DNA of 64,000 nucleotides from Proteiniphilum acetatigenes DSM 18083 (lineage in GTDB: Bacteria; Bacteroidota; Bacteroidia; Bacteroidales; Dysgonomonadaceae), in contig NZ_KB905702.1 in the NCBI RefSeq assembly GCF_000380985.1, positions 62,001 to 126,000 of the forward strand, given 5' to 3'. This document shows positions 44,244 through 53,696 of this stretch, piece by piece (position 1 is the first letter of the stretch; every line of letters starts with the position of its first letter). Both the position numbers and the translations under genes were made by a program. The notes beneath the pieces are model-generated. The model worked only from the letters and a program-made list of their open reading frames with translations, did not search any database and had not been told where the DNA came from.

Positions 44244-45929
44244 TTAGAAATTCAAGTTAGTAGGACATCCCGGTTCGGTAGATATCTCTCCAACCGCATT
44301 GCCTTTGGCCGCCATACCTGTATGTACTTTCACGAAGTCGATGTGTGTCAGGTTTGCCGGTGATCCGTCGACCTGGATTGCATCTTCGATCCAGAAATGA
44401 CCGCCTGGGCGGGTGGGATCGGTATTGTAGTTATCCACATATCCCCAGGGGAAATCTCTGGCATAGACTATGCCTGTGGAAGAATCAATATTTGAAGCAA
44501 GACAGGTTCCTACCACCGTATAATAGTCCTCCTCGATAAACATCGGGAAGTAGTAGTCCTGCGTATGATACCCGTTATAATCTACCGAGTTGGAACCGCC
44601 GAAGTTGTCTGTCCACAATACATCCGCTTTTTTCTTGTTAGGCTTATAATAAGTAAGCGCGTAACGTTGACGGGTTTCAGGTTTTCCTGTCTCGCTGCCT
44701 TTCAGTTCATACCATGTGTCGTCAGGTAACCCGTTCCCGTTTACATCCTGCATCACCCATACAATTCCGGGTTCGCTCCATCCGGCAAAAGCATTACCAC
44801 CAATAAACAAATCGGCTTTCTCTTCCACATTCCTGACGCTATGGTCGAATCCGACGATCCAATAACCGCCGTAAGCGCCTATATAAGGAGCGCCACCTCT
44901 GTTCAAAGCATTTTGCAGATCATTTAAAGCACGGGCTTTTGTCGACCCGATCTGGTAGTTAATAAACTGTCCGGGGGCAGGGACATAATCGAAGGCCAGG
45001 GCCGCGGTAGCTTTGCTGCTTTCGGTCTTTTCCCGGAAGTAGGTACCTTCGGGTTTTGTACAGGTTACTTCAACCTCAGCTTTTGCCTGTGTGCTTTGCT
45101 CGGTAACCGTAATAAGATAAACCCCTTCGGTTGACGGAGTAAAGGTAAAAAACTCCGAAGTTTCGGATTGGGTCGCCCCGTCCACCGTCCACTGGAATGT
45201 TCCGGGATCTTCTATATTGCAAATAACAGGGGCCAGTACCAGGCTTTTTCCGACAGGAACCGCCATTTTGCGTAATTCATCTTTGTTGGTCACCGTCCGG
45301 TAATGCCCGTCATCAAAAAACAATTCCGGTTCGGGAACAGGCAGGTTTGTGATGGTGAATACTTTCAGGTCGGAGCCGTCTTCGGTCTCCACTTTTAATG
45401 AAAGCGTCTGGGATCCCAGGGAGACTTCGTTAAACACATACGTCTTTTCTTCCGATACGACCACACCGTTCAGCTTCCATACATAGTGCGCTTCATCGGC
45501 ATACAGCACCTCGGCGGTAAGTTCGTTATCTTTCCCTGCATAAGCAATGAACATGGACGGCATATCGATCTCCGGAGGGAGTTTATCGAGTACGCTCACT
45601 TTCACCTGTTGTTCGGCATGTCCGTTCTCTGCATCGACACGGAAATTAACGAAGTATTCGCCCGCATATTCACCCTCGAACTCGAACTCCTGTTCGGTTG
45701 AAATGATTTTACCATCCAATTTCCATGAATAAATGGGTTTAACGGCATTCTCCACCGTGGCGGACAAGAGAACCGATTTCCCTTTCTTTACTTTATACTC
45801 CCCGTTTTCCGCCTCAATTTTAATGACCGGGGCTCCCAGATCTATCACAGGGTCATCTTTTGAACAAGAGATGATAAAAACTGATAGAAGAGTAAGAAGT
45901 AACAGCTTCGTTCTTGTTGTTTTAATCAT
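44244..45929 (-). CDS. PKD-repeat surface lipoprotein (B12 operon)
   Basis: A 561-residue lipoprotein with lipobox FIISC (Cys22), then SKDD. About three PKD/Ig-like repeats of 80-90 residues follow (33-115, 117-200, 205-295), each with the 'W-L-DG' core (YSWKLDGKIIS, YVWKLNGVVVS, FQWTVDGATQS). The C-terminal domain (about 300-561) has AYGGYWIVGFDHSVRN, NGNGLPDDTWYELKGSETGK and GHFWIEDAIQVDG, a pattern seen in 'cell surface proteins' of Bacteroidota. Known Bacteroides B12 loci contain extra B12-binding lipoproteins (BtuH) beside BtuB and BtuG; this gene could play that role, but I cannot show homology. Confidence 0.8.
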   Translation of the reverse strand: MIKTTRTKLLLLTLLSVFIISCSKDDPVIDLGAPVIKIEAENGEYKVKKGKSVLLSATVENAVKPIYSWKLDGKIISTEQEFEFEGEYAGEYFVNFRVDAENGHAEQQVKVSVLDKLPPEIDMPSMFIAYAGKDNELTAEVLYADEAHYVWKLNGVVVSEEKTYVFNEVSLGSQTLSLKVETEDGSDLKVFTITNLPVPEPELFFDDGHYRTVTNKDELRKMAVPVGKSLVLAPVICNIEDPGTFQWTVDGATQSETSEFFTFTPSTEGVYLITVTEQSTQAKAEVEVTCTKPEGTYFREKTESSKATAALAFDYVPAPGQFINYQIGSTKARALNDLQNALNRGGAPYIGAYGGYWIVGFDHSVRNVEEKADLFIGGNAFAGWSEPGIVWVMQDVNGNGLPDDTWYELKGSETGKPETRQRYALTYYKPNKKKADVLWTDNFGGSNSVDYNGYHTQDYYFPMFIEEDYYTVVGTCLASNIDSSTGIVYARDFPWGYVDNYNTDPTRPGGHFWIEDAIQVDGSPANLTHIDFVKVHTGMAAKGNAVGEISTEPGCPTNLNF

Positions 45930-45970
45930 AATTCCTACTATTTATATTTAAAGTTTTTGTGATATGATAA

Positions 45971-47161
45971 TTAATTGTTTCCAGTTACCAGCGATGAAAT
46001 CCCCTGCAACCGATGCCTCGTAAATACGATATGCGCAGGAATTTCTCCGGTCACCACAGCCCATTTGCGTTTACCATACTTATCAAAACAATACAATACA
46101 CCCGGACTGACATAATCCTTTGCATCGGTTACGTAAATATCCCTGTTTTCCGGGTGGACGGCGATACCATAGGGCGTTACAATCTGTTTGTCCGTCCCGT
46201 CCGTAATGAAATTACGGGAGACCACCATCTGTGTTCTTGTATTGACGATCGCGTAGGTGATGGTGTTTCTTTGGGTGATATGGCTCCATTCAACACTGTA
46301 CATATAGATAGAGTCTCCTGTTGCTGTCATTTCGGAACTGGGCAGGTTGAGTGATTTGGTCACCATATCGTTCTTTCCGATGATATAAGTATTGGAAGAG
46401 GTATACTTGTAATCTCCCCGGGAACTTACATAGATATTGTGATCGCTATCGAGTTCCAGCCGGTGCAGATTGATACCGACCGTTATCTTTTTCATCTCCT
46501 GGAAATTATCCAGGTCTATCACCGACACGGTATTATCGTAGTCCGGTACACGGTAGCCTCCCGAATTGGCGACATACAGTTTATTATCCCGGATCACCAT
46601 CTCTTCGGGTTGATACCCCACAGTAACACGCCCGACTTCTCTCATGGTTACGGTGTCTATTTTGACCACGCATCCGAGCGGTGCATCCGGTTCAATCTTT
46701 ACCGGGCCGTTATAGGAACTCACATAGGCATATCCCTTGTCAAAAACGATATAACGGCAATTAGGTATCGTCAGGGAGTTCACATGTTTCCCGGTTTTCA
46801 CATCCATCACCTCAATATATCCCGACACATTGATCACGGCATACAACTTGTCGCCGTAAATCTGGATATCGTTGCCTACATCTCCCAGCTCATGCGCGAT
46901 TGTCGGGTTAATAAGCGGATAAATATTCTGATAATAGTATCCCGACTCACTGTCGAAATAATCGATGGAGGCTTTGTTACTTCCCATATTGGCCTCGTTC
47001 AGCAGGAAAAATCCTTTTACAGGACCCGACTCTCCCGGCGCAACGGGGGTGACCACGGGCGGGATAAGTTCCTCTTCTTCACCCCTGCATGAGTTGAAAA
47101 GAATGAGGCCAATGATTAAAAGGGGCCACAAAATTTTATGTAAATCTATCTGCATCTGCAA
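45971..47161 (-). CDS. btuG: BtuG-like beta-propeller lipoprotein
   Basis: A 396-residue lipoprotein (lipobox LFNSC, Cys25, then RGEEEE, a surface-export signal) with a seven-bladed YncE/DUF5074-type propeller. Blades are visible as repeats such as DVKTGKHVNSLTIPN, RDNKLYVANSGGYRVPDYDN, TVSVIDLDNFQEMKKITVG and AVHPENRDIYVTDAKDYVSP. Bacteroides BtuG proteins are propeller lipoproteins that bind cobalamin on the cell surface and hand it to BtuB. Here it follows the TonB receptor gene after 7 bases, under a cobalamin riboswitch, which supports that role strongly. Confidence 0.85.
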   Translation of the reverse strand: MQMQIDLHKILWPLLIIGLILFNSCRGEEEELIPPVVTPVAPGESGPVKGFFLLNEANMGSNKASIDYFDSESGYYYQNIYPLINPTIAHELGDVGNDIQIYGDKLYAVINVSGYIEVMDVKTGKHVNSLTIPNCRYIVFDKGYAYVSSYNGPVKIEPDAPLGCVVKIDTVTMREVGRVTVGYQPEEMVIRDNKLYVANSGGYRVPDYDNTVSVIDLDNFQEMKKITVGINLHRLELDSDHNIYVSSRGDYKYTSSNTYIIGKNDMVTKSLNLPSSEMTATGDSIYMYSVEWSHITQRNTITYAIVNTRTQMVVSRNFITDGTDKQIVTPYGIAVHPENRDIYVTDAKDYVSPGVLYCFDKYGKRKWAVVTGEIPAHIVFTRHRLQGISSLVTGNN

Positions 47162-47168
47162 AAAGTAG

Positions 47169-49208
47169 TTATAATGTAATGTTGAGAATAAATTTATAAT
47201 TTGTACCCGGCATCGGGTAATTCAATACTACATCGTAAGCCTGGTTAAACAGGTTATTCACTTCCACCGTTGCTTTCAAGTCTGACTTATTCCACCGGAA
47301 CGAACGCCCCAATGCCAGATCGCTTGTGTACCACGGTTGCAGCCGGTTACGGGCAATATTGGCACTTCCGGTAAACCGTTCGCCGGTATAAATAAAACTG
47401 TATGACAGAGTCCATGAGCGGTAAGCAGCACTCAGAATTGCCGATCCGCTATGGGTCGGGATGTAAGCGATCTGTCCCCTGTAGGTGATAGTATCGCTCT
47501 CTACGGTAATAGGGCTATAATCCTGTGCTTTCTGCCAGGTATAGTTCAGTTGCGCATCGATGGTCAACTCTTTATTGAACCGGTTCGTAGCAGAAAGCGA
47601 CATGTCCATTCCTTTTATCTTTACAAACCCCACATTCATCATCGTCCACCGGAAATTCACTCCGCCGGGGACTGCCAGAAGCTTATCGGTCACTTCATTA
47701 TAGTAGGCATCCACCTGTCCCTGCATATACAATGAAGGGGTGACATTTTTTGAATACAGGATACCTATATTGTGTTGCTTCGTAAATTCAGGCTTCAGGT
47801 AGGACGAGAGACTTCCCATGTAGGCCAGATGCATCTCGGCAAATGTAGGCATGCGGAATATATCCTTATAAAAAGCCCTCAGAAAAAGCTGCTCTTCATG
47901 AAACGGCTGCCATGAAGCCATCACGGTAGGTGTCACTTTTTGCCAGTCACGCTGGATATCCTTTTTATCTTCCCGGGTCGTTTCATGCACAAAAGTTCCC
48001 AGGATACTTGCCTGTATTTTCAGCCTTTGCAGGTCGAACGACGTTGCCGCCGCAATCCAGCCAGACCAGCGTTGCGGATAGATAAATTCCTTTATATCGG
48101 AATTCATTTTATTCCATTGAAAATCCGCAGAGATATTGGCCGTCCAAAAGGGGAGAATCCCGAACAGATTGGCCGACGAGATATAAAAATCGTGCAGCAT
48201 ATATGTGTTACGCAGTTTCTGTATCAGGGTATCGGACTCATAATAGAGGTAATCGTAGGCATACTTTCCGGATAGTCTGATCGAGTAGGAGTCTGTAATC
48301 CGTTTCCTTATGGATGTCTGCAGGAAGATATTCCGGTCTTTTTGGCGATCTTCGTGTTTAAAGCGTCCCGGTTCTTCTTTGACGATCGCTCCCGGATAAC
48401 CTCGTTCCGAGGCATAAAAATAGAGACGTGTTTTCCATTCCCCGTCCTTTATTTTGCCGAACAGCGCCTGTTCCAGCCTGAACAATTGGATATCCCCGTT
48501 CTGGCGAACAGCGGTTGTATCATATCCGCCCCGGTCGTCCAGCTTATTATCCACTATATACCTGAATTTGTATTTTCCCGAAGAGTTGGTATAATCGAAG
48601 TTGACTGAAGAGGATAATTTATCTGATAGTTTTTGTTCCCAATATAGTGACGGATTGATCAGGTCAAAAGATCCTGTTTTAAATGTGAATTTTATATTAC
48701 GTTTTTTTTCGCCTTCGAATGCCGGGATCTTCGCATTCATATAGATGGAACTGGCGGAGGCATAATCTTTGGCGGGTTGGAATATGGCGCTTTTCTGGCC
48801 GTTATAGAGCGATACGGCTTCTATGTTATCAAGGGAATATCTACCCAAATCGACCACACCGTTTTGCGGGTTGTCGATCTCTATACCGTCATAGAACACT
48901 CCTACATGCTGGCTCCCCATACTTCTCACATTCACTGTCTTGAGGCCCCCGATCCCTCCGTAATCCTTCAATTGTACGCCGGAGAAATAGCGAAGAGCAT
49001 CAGCAACCGAATGGGCGCTCAGGTTTTCCAGGAGTTGACCCGACAGTGTTTGCACCGGAATCACATCCATTTGAATTCTGCGTGCCGATACAACGAACTC
49101 CTCCAACGAATAGGTATTGATGGAGTCGGTATCCTGCGCAGCAACGGAGCTGACCACGGAGAGAACAGCGGCAAAAAGGCCGGTTCTGACAATGATAAAA
49201 AATTTCAT
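47169..49208 (-). CDS. btuB: TonB-dependent cobalamin receptor, BtuB-like
   Basis: Outer-membrane transporter for B12. The 679-residue protein has a signal peptide (cut near SVAAQD), a TonB box-like region (TYSLEEFVVSARR), a plug domain (about 45-160: LSAHSVADALRYFSGVQLKD, NVRSMGSQHVGVFYDGIEI) and a 22-stranded barrel ending NYPMPGTNYKFILNITL, with a terminal aromatic-rich strand. It has no carboxypeptidase-like extension, so it is not of the SusC type. The cobalamin riboswitch 165 bases upstream and the BtuG-like gene downstream define its substrate. Confidence 0.93.
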   Translation of the reverse strand: MKFFIIVRTGLFAAVLSVVSSVAAQDTDSINTYSLEEFVVSARRIQMDVIPVQTLSGQLLENLSAHSVADALRYFSGVQLKDYGGIGGLKTVNVRSMGSQHVGVFYDGIEIDNPQNGVVDLGRYSLDNIEAVSLYNGQKSAIFQPAKDYASASSIYMNAKIPAFEGEKKRNIKFTFKTGSFDLINPSLYWEQKLSDKLSSSVNFDYTNSSGKYKFRYIVDNKLDDRGGYDTTAVRQNGDIQLFRLEQALFGKIKDGEWKTRLYFYASERGYPGAIVKEEPGRFKHEDRQKDRNIFLQTSIRKRITDSYSIRLSGKYAYDYLYYESDTLIQKLRNTYMLHDFYISSANLFGILPFWTANISADFQWNKMNSDIKEFIYPQRWSGWIAAATSFDLQRLKIQASILGTFVHETTREDKKDIQRDWQKVTPTVMASWQPFHEEQLFLRAFYKDIFRMPTFAEMHLAYMGSLSSYLKPEFTKQHNIGILYSKNVTPSLYMQGQVDAYYNEVTDKLLAVPGGVNFRWTMMNVGFVKIKGMDMSLSATNRFNKELTIDAQLNYTWQKAQDYSPITVESDTITYRGQIAYIPTHSGSAILSAAYRSWTLSYSFIYTGERFTGSANIARNRLQPWYTSDLALGRSFRWNKSDLKATVEVNNLFNQAYDVVLNYPMPGTNYKFILNITL

Positions 49209-49372
49209 TTTGCCGGTTATTATTTGCTAATAAACAGCTTTGCGCGAGAAATGCACACATGAAGAGGAGTATCTCCTTCCGGAATGAAAAATGATCGAGA
49301 ATGGATAAAGGAATGATTCCCCCTGATGTAGTAAGCTCTAATCCCCGAAAGCTATAAACATATGTTGATTCT

Positions 49373-49554
49373 GGCAGGTCTTCTGACTTACTCCCGTGTC
49401 TGGACGCCTTCCCACCCCGATAAATCGGGGCAGTGGCAATTGAGGTATTTGTCCAGCACGTAAGCGGAGCTTACAGCAGCGGGTCTGTTCAGGATTTGCA
49501 CCTGATTCCCTTTTCATCATTCATTTCGAAGCCGTTTGAAATGAATAACACCAA
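49373..49554 (-). promoter_or_regulatory. cobalamin riboswitch 2 (upstream of the B12 uptake operon)
   Basis: On the minus strand: TTGGTGTT, an ATTCATTTC/GAAATGAAT hairpin, AAAAGGGAATCAGGTGCAAA, CAGACCCGCTGCTGTAAGC, the box GCCACTG, GGGAAGGC and AGTAAGTCAGAAGACCTGCC. All core blocks of the AdoCbl class are present. A variable stem is formed by the perfect palindrome CCCCGATAAATCGGGG (49415-49430), a repeat also found elsewhere in this window. Confidence 0.95.
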
Positions 49555-49563
49555 AATTCAGGG

Positions 49564-49596
49564 CAAAGATAGGTTATTCTTTTGGGATTTATTCAA
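49564..49596 (-). promoter_or_regulatory. promoter of the B12 uptake operon
   Basis: Minus strand TTG (49596-49594), 22 bases, TATCTTTG (49571-49564), ten bases before riboswitch 2. Layout and sequence match the promoter of riboswitch 1. Confidence 0.65.
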
Positions 49597-49684
49597 TAAA
49601 TTTGTAAAAATGACACAAGAATGTTGTTAAAATACTGGTGTAGGTGGTCTTAATCTATAGCTTGAATTAGTCATGTTTTCCACC

Positions 49685-51217
49685 TTACAGCGGAATGTTC
49701 CCGTGCTTTTTGGGCGGGTTGGTCTCCGTCTTATTGGCCGTCATTTCCAGCGCCTGGATCAATTTGAACCGGGTATCTTTCGGCAGGATGATCTCATCGA
49801 TATATCCTTTTTCCGCAGCCCGGTAAGGATTGGCAAACAGTTCACCGTATTCGCTCAGCGCTTTTTGCCGTTCCGTCTCGTCGGATGAACGATACAGGAT
49901 ATTCACCGCGCCTGCTGCTCCCATTACCGCAATCTCGGCATTCGGATAGGCTAAATTCACGTCCGCACCCGACTCTTTGGATGCCATGACAACATACGCG
50001 CCCCCATATGCTTTACGCGTTATAAGGGTGATCTTCGGAACGGTCGCTTCCACATAGGCAAACACGATCTTGGCTCCGTGACGGATAATACCGTTATGCT
50101 CCTGGTCACGCCCGGGAAGAAAACCCGGCACATCCTCGAAAGTAATGATAGGGATGTCGAAACAGTCGCAGAAACGGATGAACCGTGCTGCTTTGTCCGA
50201 TGCGTCGATATCCAGTACGCCGGCCAGATAAGCCGGTTGATTAGCCACAATCCCTACTGTGCGGCCCCCCATGCGGGCGAATCCTATCACGATATTTTGT
50301 GCGAATTGCGACATGATCTCGAAGAAGTAATGTTCGTCCACCACCTCTTCAATGAGTTTCTTCATATCATAAGGAATATTGGGATCGTCGGGAATCAGCG
50401 TCTGCAATTTGGGTGATTCTCGATAGATACTGTCGTTTGTAGGCACTATCGGAGGATCTTCCATATTGTTGGAAGGAAGAAAACTCAGCAATTCACGGAT
50501 CATCATAAGCGTTTCTTCCTCGTCCTCGCCCACAAAATGAGCCACCCCGCTCTTGGATGCGTGGGTAGTTGCCCCGCCCAGCTCTTCCTTGGTCAGTTCT
50601 TCATGCGTGACTGTTTTCACCACATCAGGGCCGGTCACAAACATATAGCTTTTCTCTTTCACCATAAAGATGAAGTCGGTAAGCGCCGGGGAATAGCAGG
50701 CGCCGCCAGCGCAAGGGCCCAGGATAGCGGAAATCTGGGGTACAACCCCTGAAGCTTTGATATTCTGGTAAAAAATATCGGAATAGCCGCTGAGGGCCAT
50801 CACTCCTTCCTGGATGCGCGCACCGCCCGAATCGTTCAGGGCAATGATCGGCGCCCCGTTTTTCATAGCGAGTTTCTGTACCTTTACAATCTTATTGGCG
50901 TTGGTGCGGCTCAGGGAACCGCCGTACACCGTGAAATCGTAAGCATAGACATACACCAGCCGGCCGTCTATCTTTCCGTAACCGGCCACTACGCCGTCGC
51001 CGGGAATACGGCTGTTCTGCATGCCATAGTGGTTACATTCGTGAAGTATGAATTTATCGATTTCAACAAACGTGTTATCATCCAACAACATATCGATGCG
51101 CTCGCGTGCGGTCTGTTTTCCGGCTTGCTTTTGTTTCCCGATTGCTTTCTCTCCACCGCCGGCTTCGGCAGCTCTGTTTTTTTCTTCAAAAGCCTGATAT
51201 ATTTCCTGTAGTGTCAT
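49685..51217 (-). CDS. pccB: acyl-CoA carboxylase beta subunit (propionyl-CoA/methylmalonyl-CoA carboxyltransferase)
   Basis: Transfers carboxyl between biotin and an acyl-CoA. The 510-residue protein has the two crotonase-like halves of the family: N-terminal ARERIDMLLDDNTFVEID and NDSGGARIQEGVMALSGYSD, with GPCAGGACYSPALTDFIFMV; C-terminal ITFEDVPGFLPGRDQEHNGI, then AYGGAYVVMASKESGADVN. Length and motifs fit PccB or MmdA. With accC and a biotin carrier upstream and no oadB-like membrane subunit, propionyl-CoA carboxylase is more likely than the sodium-pumping decarboxylase. Specificity cannot be read from the sequence alone. Confidence 0.88.
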   Translation of the reverse strand: MTLQEIYQAFEEKNRAAEAGGGEKAIGKQKQAGKQTARERIDMLLDDNTFVEIDKFILHECNHYGMQNSRIPGDGVVAGYGKIDGRLVYVYAYDFTVYGGSLSRTNANKIVKVQKLAMKNGAPIIALNDSGGARIQEGVMALSGYSDIFYQNIKASGVVPQISAILGPCAGGACYSPALTDFIFMVKEKSYMFVTGPDVVKTVTHEELTKEELGGATTHASKSGVAHFVGEDEEETLMMIRELLSFLPSNNMEDPPIVPTNDSIYRESPKLQTLIPDDPNIPYDMKKLIEEVVDEHYFFEIMSQFAQNIVIGFARMGGRTVGIVANQPAYLAGVLDIDASDKAARFIRFCDCFDIPIITFEDVPGFLPGRDQEHNGIIRHGAKIVFAYVEATVPKITLITRKAYGGAYVVMASKESGADVNLAYPNAEIAVMGAAGAVNILYRSSDETERQKALSEYGELFANPYRAAEKGYIDEIILPKDTRFKLIQALEMTANKTETNPPKKHGNIPL

Positions 51218-51238
51218 TGCTGTGATTTTTAATTGCTT

Positions 51239-51742
51239 TTAATTGGTCTTAAAAGATATGAGTAACTGATCGCGGGCTACGGAATCGCCTTCCTCTACGT
51301 GGATCTTATCCACAATAGCATTCTGGGCGGCCGTATAAGTGCTCTGCATCTTCATGGCTTCCACCACAATGAGGGGATCGCCCTGTTTTACTTCCATACC
51401 TTCGGAAACCATTATTTTTATGATTTTACCCGGCATAGGGGAGGTAATGGTTTCCTGTGCTTCTTCCGGGGTGGATTGACGTCCTCTGATATATTTTTTC
51501 TGCGGATTCGACAGTTCGATGTCAAAGTAACGAAAATTGGTGGTGATGGTATATTTCCCTTCCGAATGGCGTACCGATTCGGCGTTGTAGGAACGTCCTT
51601 CGTGAAGAATGGAACAGAATCCGCTCTCCGACATTACCACATCGATATCATATATTTTTCCGTCCACTGAGATTTCGACTCTGTTTCCATCTTTGGATAT
51701 CAGTTCCACCTCACATGTCCTGTTGCCTATTTTAGCTTTCAT
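51239..51742 (-). CDS. accB: biotin carboxyl carrier protein
   Basis: Carries carboxybiotin between the two catalytic subunits. The 167-residue protein ends in a biotinyl domain (about 97-167) with EAMKMQ, whose Lys is biotinylated, and SPMPGKIIKIMVSEGMEVKQ. The N-terminal 85 residues form a beta domain (VEISVDGKIYDIDVV) seen in propionyl-CoA-type carriers. It lies 105 bases after accC and 21 before pccB. Confidence 0.93.
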   Translation of the reverse strand: MKAKIGNRTCEVELISKDGNRVEISVDGKIYDIDVVMSESGFCSILHEGRSYNAESVRHSEGKYTITTNFRYFDIELSNPQKKYIRGRQSTPEEAQETITSPMPGKIIKIMVSEGMEVKQGDPLIVVEAMKMQSTYTAAQNAIVDKIHVEEGDSVARDQLLISFKTN

Positions 51743-51847
51743 TCAATATTCAATATTTCAGATTCCAAATTTCAAATTCCATCATTAAAGCATTCTGTTT
51801 TCAAATCAGTTTTAACCCACATGGTTGTTTTTTACATTGGCGGGGAA

Positions 51848-53356
51848 TTATATCCTCAAAACTCCTTTTTGTTTACCGAATGCGCGCCAGCGGCTTATGG
51901 GAAGATTATCGGCAGGCGATAATGAAGGTGCGTCATTACTGTTCACTATATGGTCTATATAGGCCGCGATGATGGCCATGTCTTCTATTTCGTTGTTATT
52001 TCCGGCACTTTCCTGCAGCTTCTTGCTGTTGTCTTCGATAAAATGGGTGGTATAATTTCCTTTTACGAAATCACGCGTGTCCATAATGCGGCGAAGGTAA
52101 TCGATATTGGTCTTTACCCCCGTGATCTTATATTCATATAACACACGGCGCATCCGTTCCAGCGCATAGATGCGGCTGGTTGCCCACACAATCAGTTTAC
52201 CGAGCATCGAGTCGTAATAGACCGGGATTTCGTATCCATCGTAAATAAAACTGTCCACCCGCACACCTATGCCTTCGGGTGTTTGAATATGCCGGATAAT
52301 ACCGGGCGACGGTGCGAAGTTATTTTCAGGATCTTCAGCGCATATACGGCATTCAATGGCATGACCACGCTGATGTAAATGCTTCTGGCGTAAACGTAGT
52401 TTTTTTCTGTTGGCAATATGTATCTGTTCTTTTACCAGGTCGACGCCCAGTACCTCTTCAGTAATAGGATGTTCCACCTGGAGGCGGGTATTCATCTCCA
52501 GGAAATAGAAATTCATATCGCCATCCACCAGAAATTCTATTGTACCGGCCCCGACATAGCCGATAGACCTGGCTGCCTTGACGGCGATGGCGCCCATGGC
52601 CTGGCGGGTCTTGTCATCGATAAAAGGGGAGGGGCTTTCCTCCACGATCTTCTGGTGACGGCGCTGTACCGAGCATTCACGGTCGAACAGATGTATCACA
52701 TTCCCGTGGGCATCACCCAGGAACTGTATTTCGATATGGTGAGGCGATTCGATATATTTTTCGATATATACCGAGTCGTTCCCGAATGAGGCCCTTGCTT
52801 CCGACTTTGCGGCTTCGTAGGCCTCGTACAATTGTTTTTCTTCATAGACCAGACGCATACCTTTACCGCCGCCTCCGGCCGTTGCTTTAATAATGACGGG
52901 AAGTCCTATCCTGCGGCAGACACGGAACAGGTCTCTCGGCTTCAGGTCTTCCGATGTACCGGGTACCACAGGTACCTTGGCTTTTATCATCTGCCGGCGA
53001 GCCGATATCTTATCGCCCATGGCTTCGATACTTTCTGCCGACGGGCCAATGAAAATAATACCCTCTTCCTTGCAACGACGTGCAAAACCGGCATTTTCAC
53101 TCAGAAATCCGTATCCCGGATGAATAGCGTCCGCTTTGAACTGTTTTGCGGCTTTGATGATTTTATCGGCATTCAGATAGCTCTCCTGCGAAGAGGCCAG
53201 ACCGATACATACCGCTTCGTCGGCATAAGAGACGTGCCTTGAGGTACGGTCGGCCTCGGAATAGACGGCCACCGTACGGATACCCATCTCTTTACATGTG
53301 CGCATCACACGCACAGCAATTTCGCCCCGATTTGCAATTAGAATTTTTTGTATCAT
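51848..53356 (-). CDS. accC: biotin carboxylase subunit
   Basis: Carboxylates biotin with ATP and bicarbonate. The 502-residue protein starts MIQKILIANRGEIAVRVMRT, the family hallmark, and has the ATP-grasp loop KATAGGGGKGMRLV (about 160-173), the HHIEIQFLGD strand and MNTRLQVEHPITEEVLGVDL (about 290-310). The C-terminal 50 residues are longer than in E. coli AccC, as in propionyl-CoA carboxylases. It follows nrdF after 340 bases containing repeats and probably has its own promoter there, though none is clear. Confidence 0.95.
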   Translation of the reverse strand: MIQKILIANRGEIAVRVMRTCKEMGIRTVAVYSEADRTSRHVSYADEAVCIGLASSQESYLNADKIIKAAKQFKADAIHPGYGFLSENAGFARRCKEEGIIFIGPSAESIEAMGDKISARRQMIKAKVPVVPGTSEDLKPRDLFRVCRRIGLPVIIKATAGGGGKGMRLVYEEKQLYEAYEAAKSEARASFGNDSVYIEKYIESPHHIEIQFLGDAHGNVIHLFDRECSVQRRHQKIVEESPSPFIDDKTRQAMGAIAVKAARSIGYVGAGTIEFLVDGDMNFYFLEMNTRLQVEHPITEEVLGVDLVKEQIHIANRKKLRLRQKHLHQRGHAIECRICAEDPENNFAPSPGIIRHIQTPEGIGVRVDSFIYDGYEIPVYYDSMLGKLIVWATSRIYALERMRRVLYEYKITGVKTNIDYLRRIMDTRDFVKGNYTTHFIEDNSKKLQESAGNNNEIEDMAIIAAYIDHIVNSNDAPSLSPADNLPISRWRAFGKQKGVLRI

Positions 53357-53419
53357 CGTTAAAAAAATGGAATTACACTTTATATACCTATTTCAATCTT
53401 TCATATGATTAAAAAATTT

Positions 53420-53455
53420 AGACACAAGAGCCAAGAATCAAGACACAAGACTAAA
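53420..53455. repeat. interspersed AAGA-CAAGA intergenic repeat, copy 1
   Basis: Contains GAGCCAAGAATCAAGACACA and 'CAAGACT'. Related strings lie at 54709-54741 and 57135-57171, each time just before or after an RNR-cluster gene. Confidence 0.5.
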
Positions 53456-53490
53456 CTAATGAGCTAATTGAATTTCCAATCATCACTACT

Positions 53491-53551
53491 TCCCGATAAA
53501 TCGGGACAAGTTCCCGAAGGATCGGGACAAGTTATCCCGACTTGTCGGGAT
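53491..53551. repeat. three tandem TCCCGA/TCGGGA palindromes
   Basis: TCCCGATAAATCGGGA (53491-53506), CCCGAAGGATCGGG (53513-53526) and ATCCCGACTTGTCGGGAT (53534-53551) follow one another between nrdF and accC, separated by 'CAAGTT'. They could fold as three hairpins in RNA. The first is the same palindrome as in riboswitch 2. This looks like a REP-like intergenic element. Confidence 0.65.
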
Positions 53552-53696
53552 CGTTAATCAGTAAATCATCACATCAATCAAATTCCCGACTCTTGATTCT
53601 TACACTCATTTCAAAAGGAGTATAATTCAAACAAATCTTTTGTAATATTTGTTCTCAATGAGCACAATTCCAATTGAAAATAAAACAGCAAAATTA

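Noticed and set aside
46439-47092. A 217-codon frame antisense to the BtuG-like gene
   Set aside because: Shadow of a clear beta-propeller gene; composition is typical of antisense frames.
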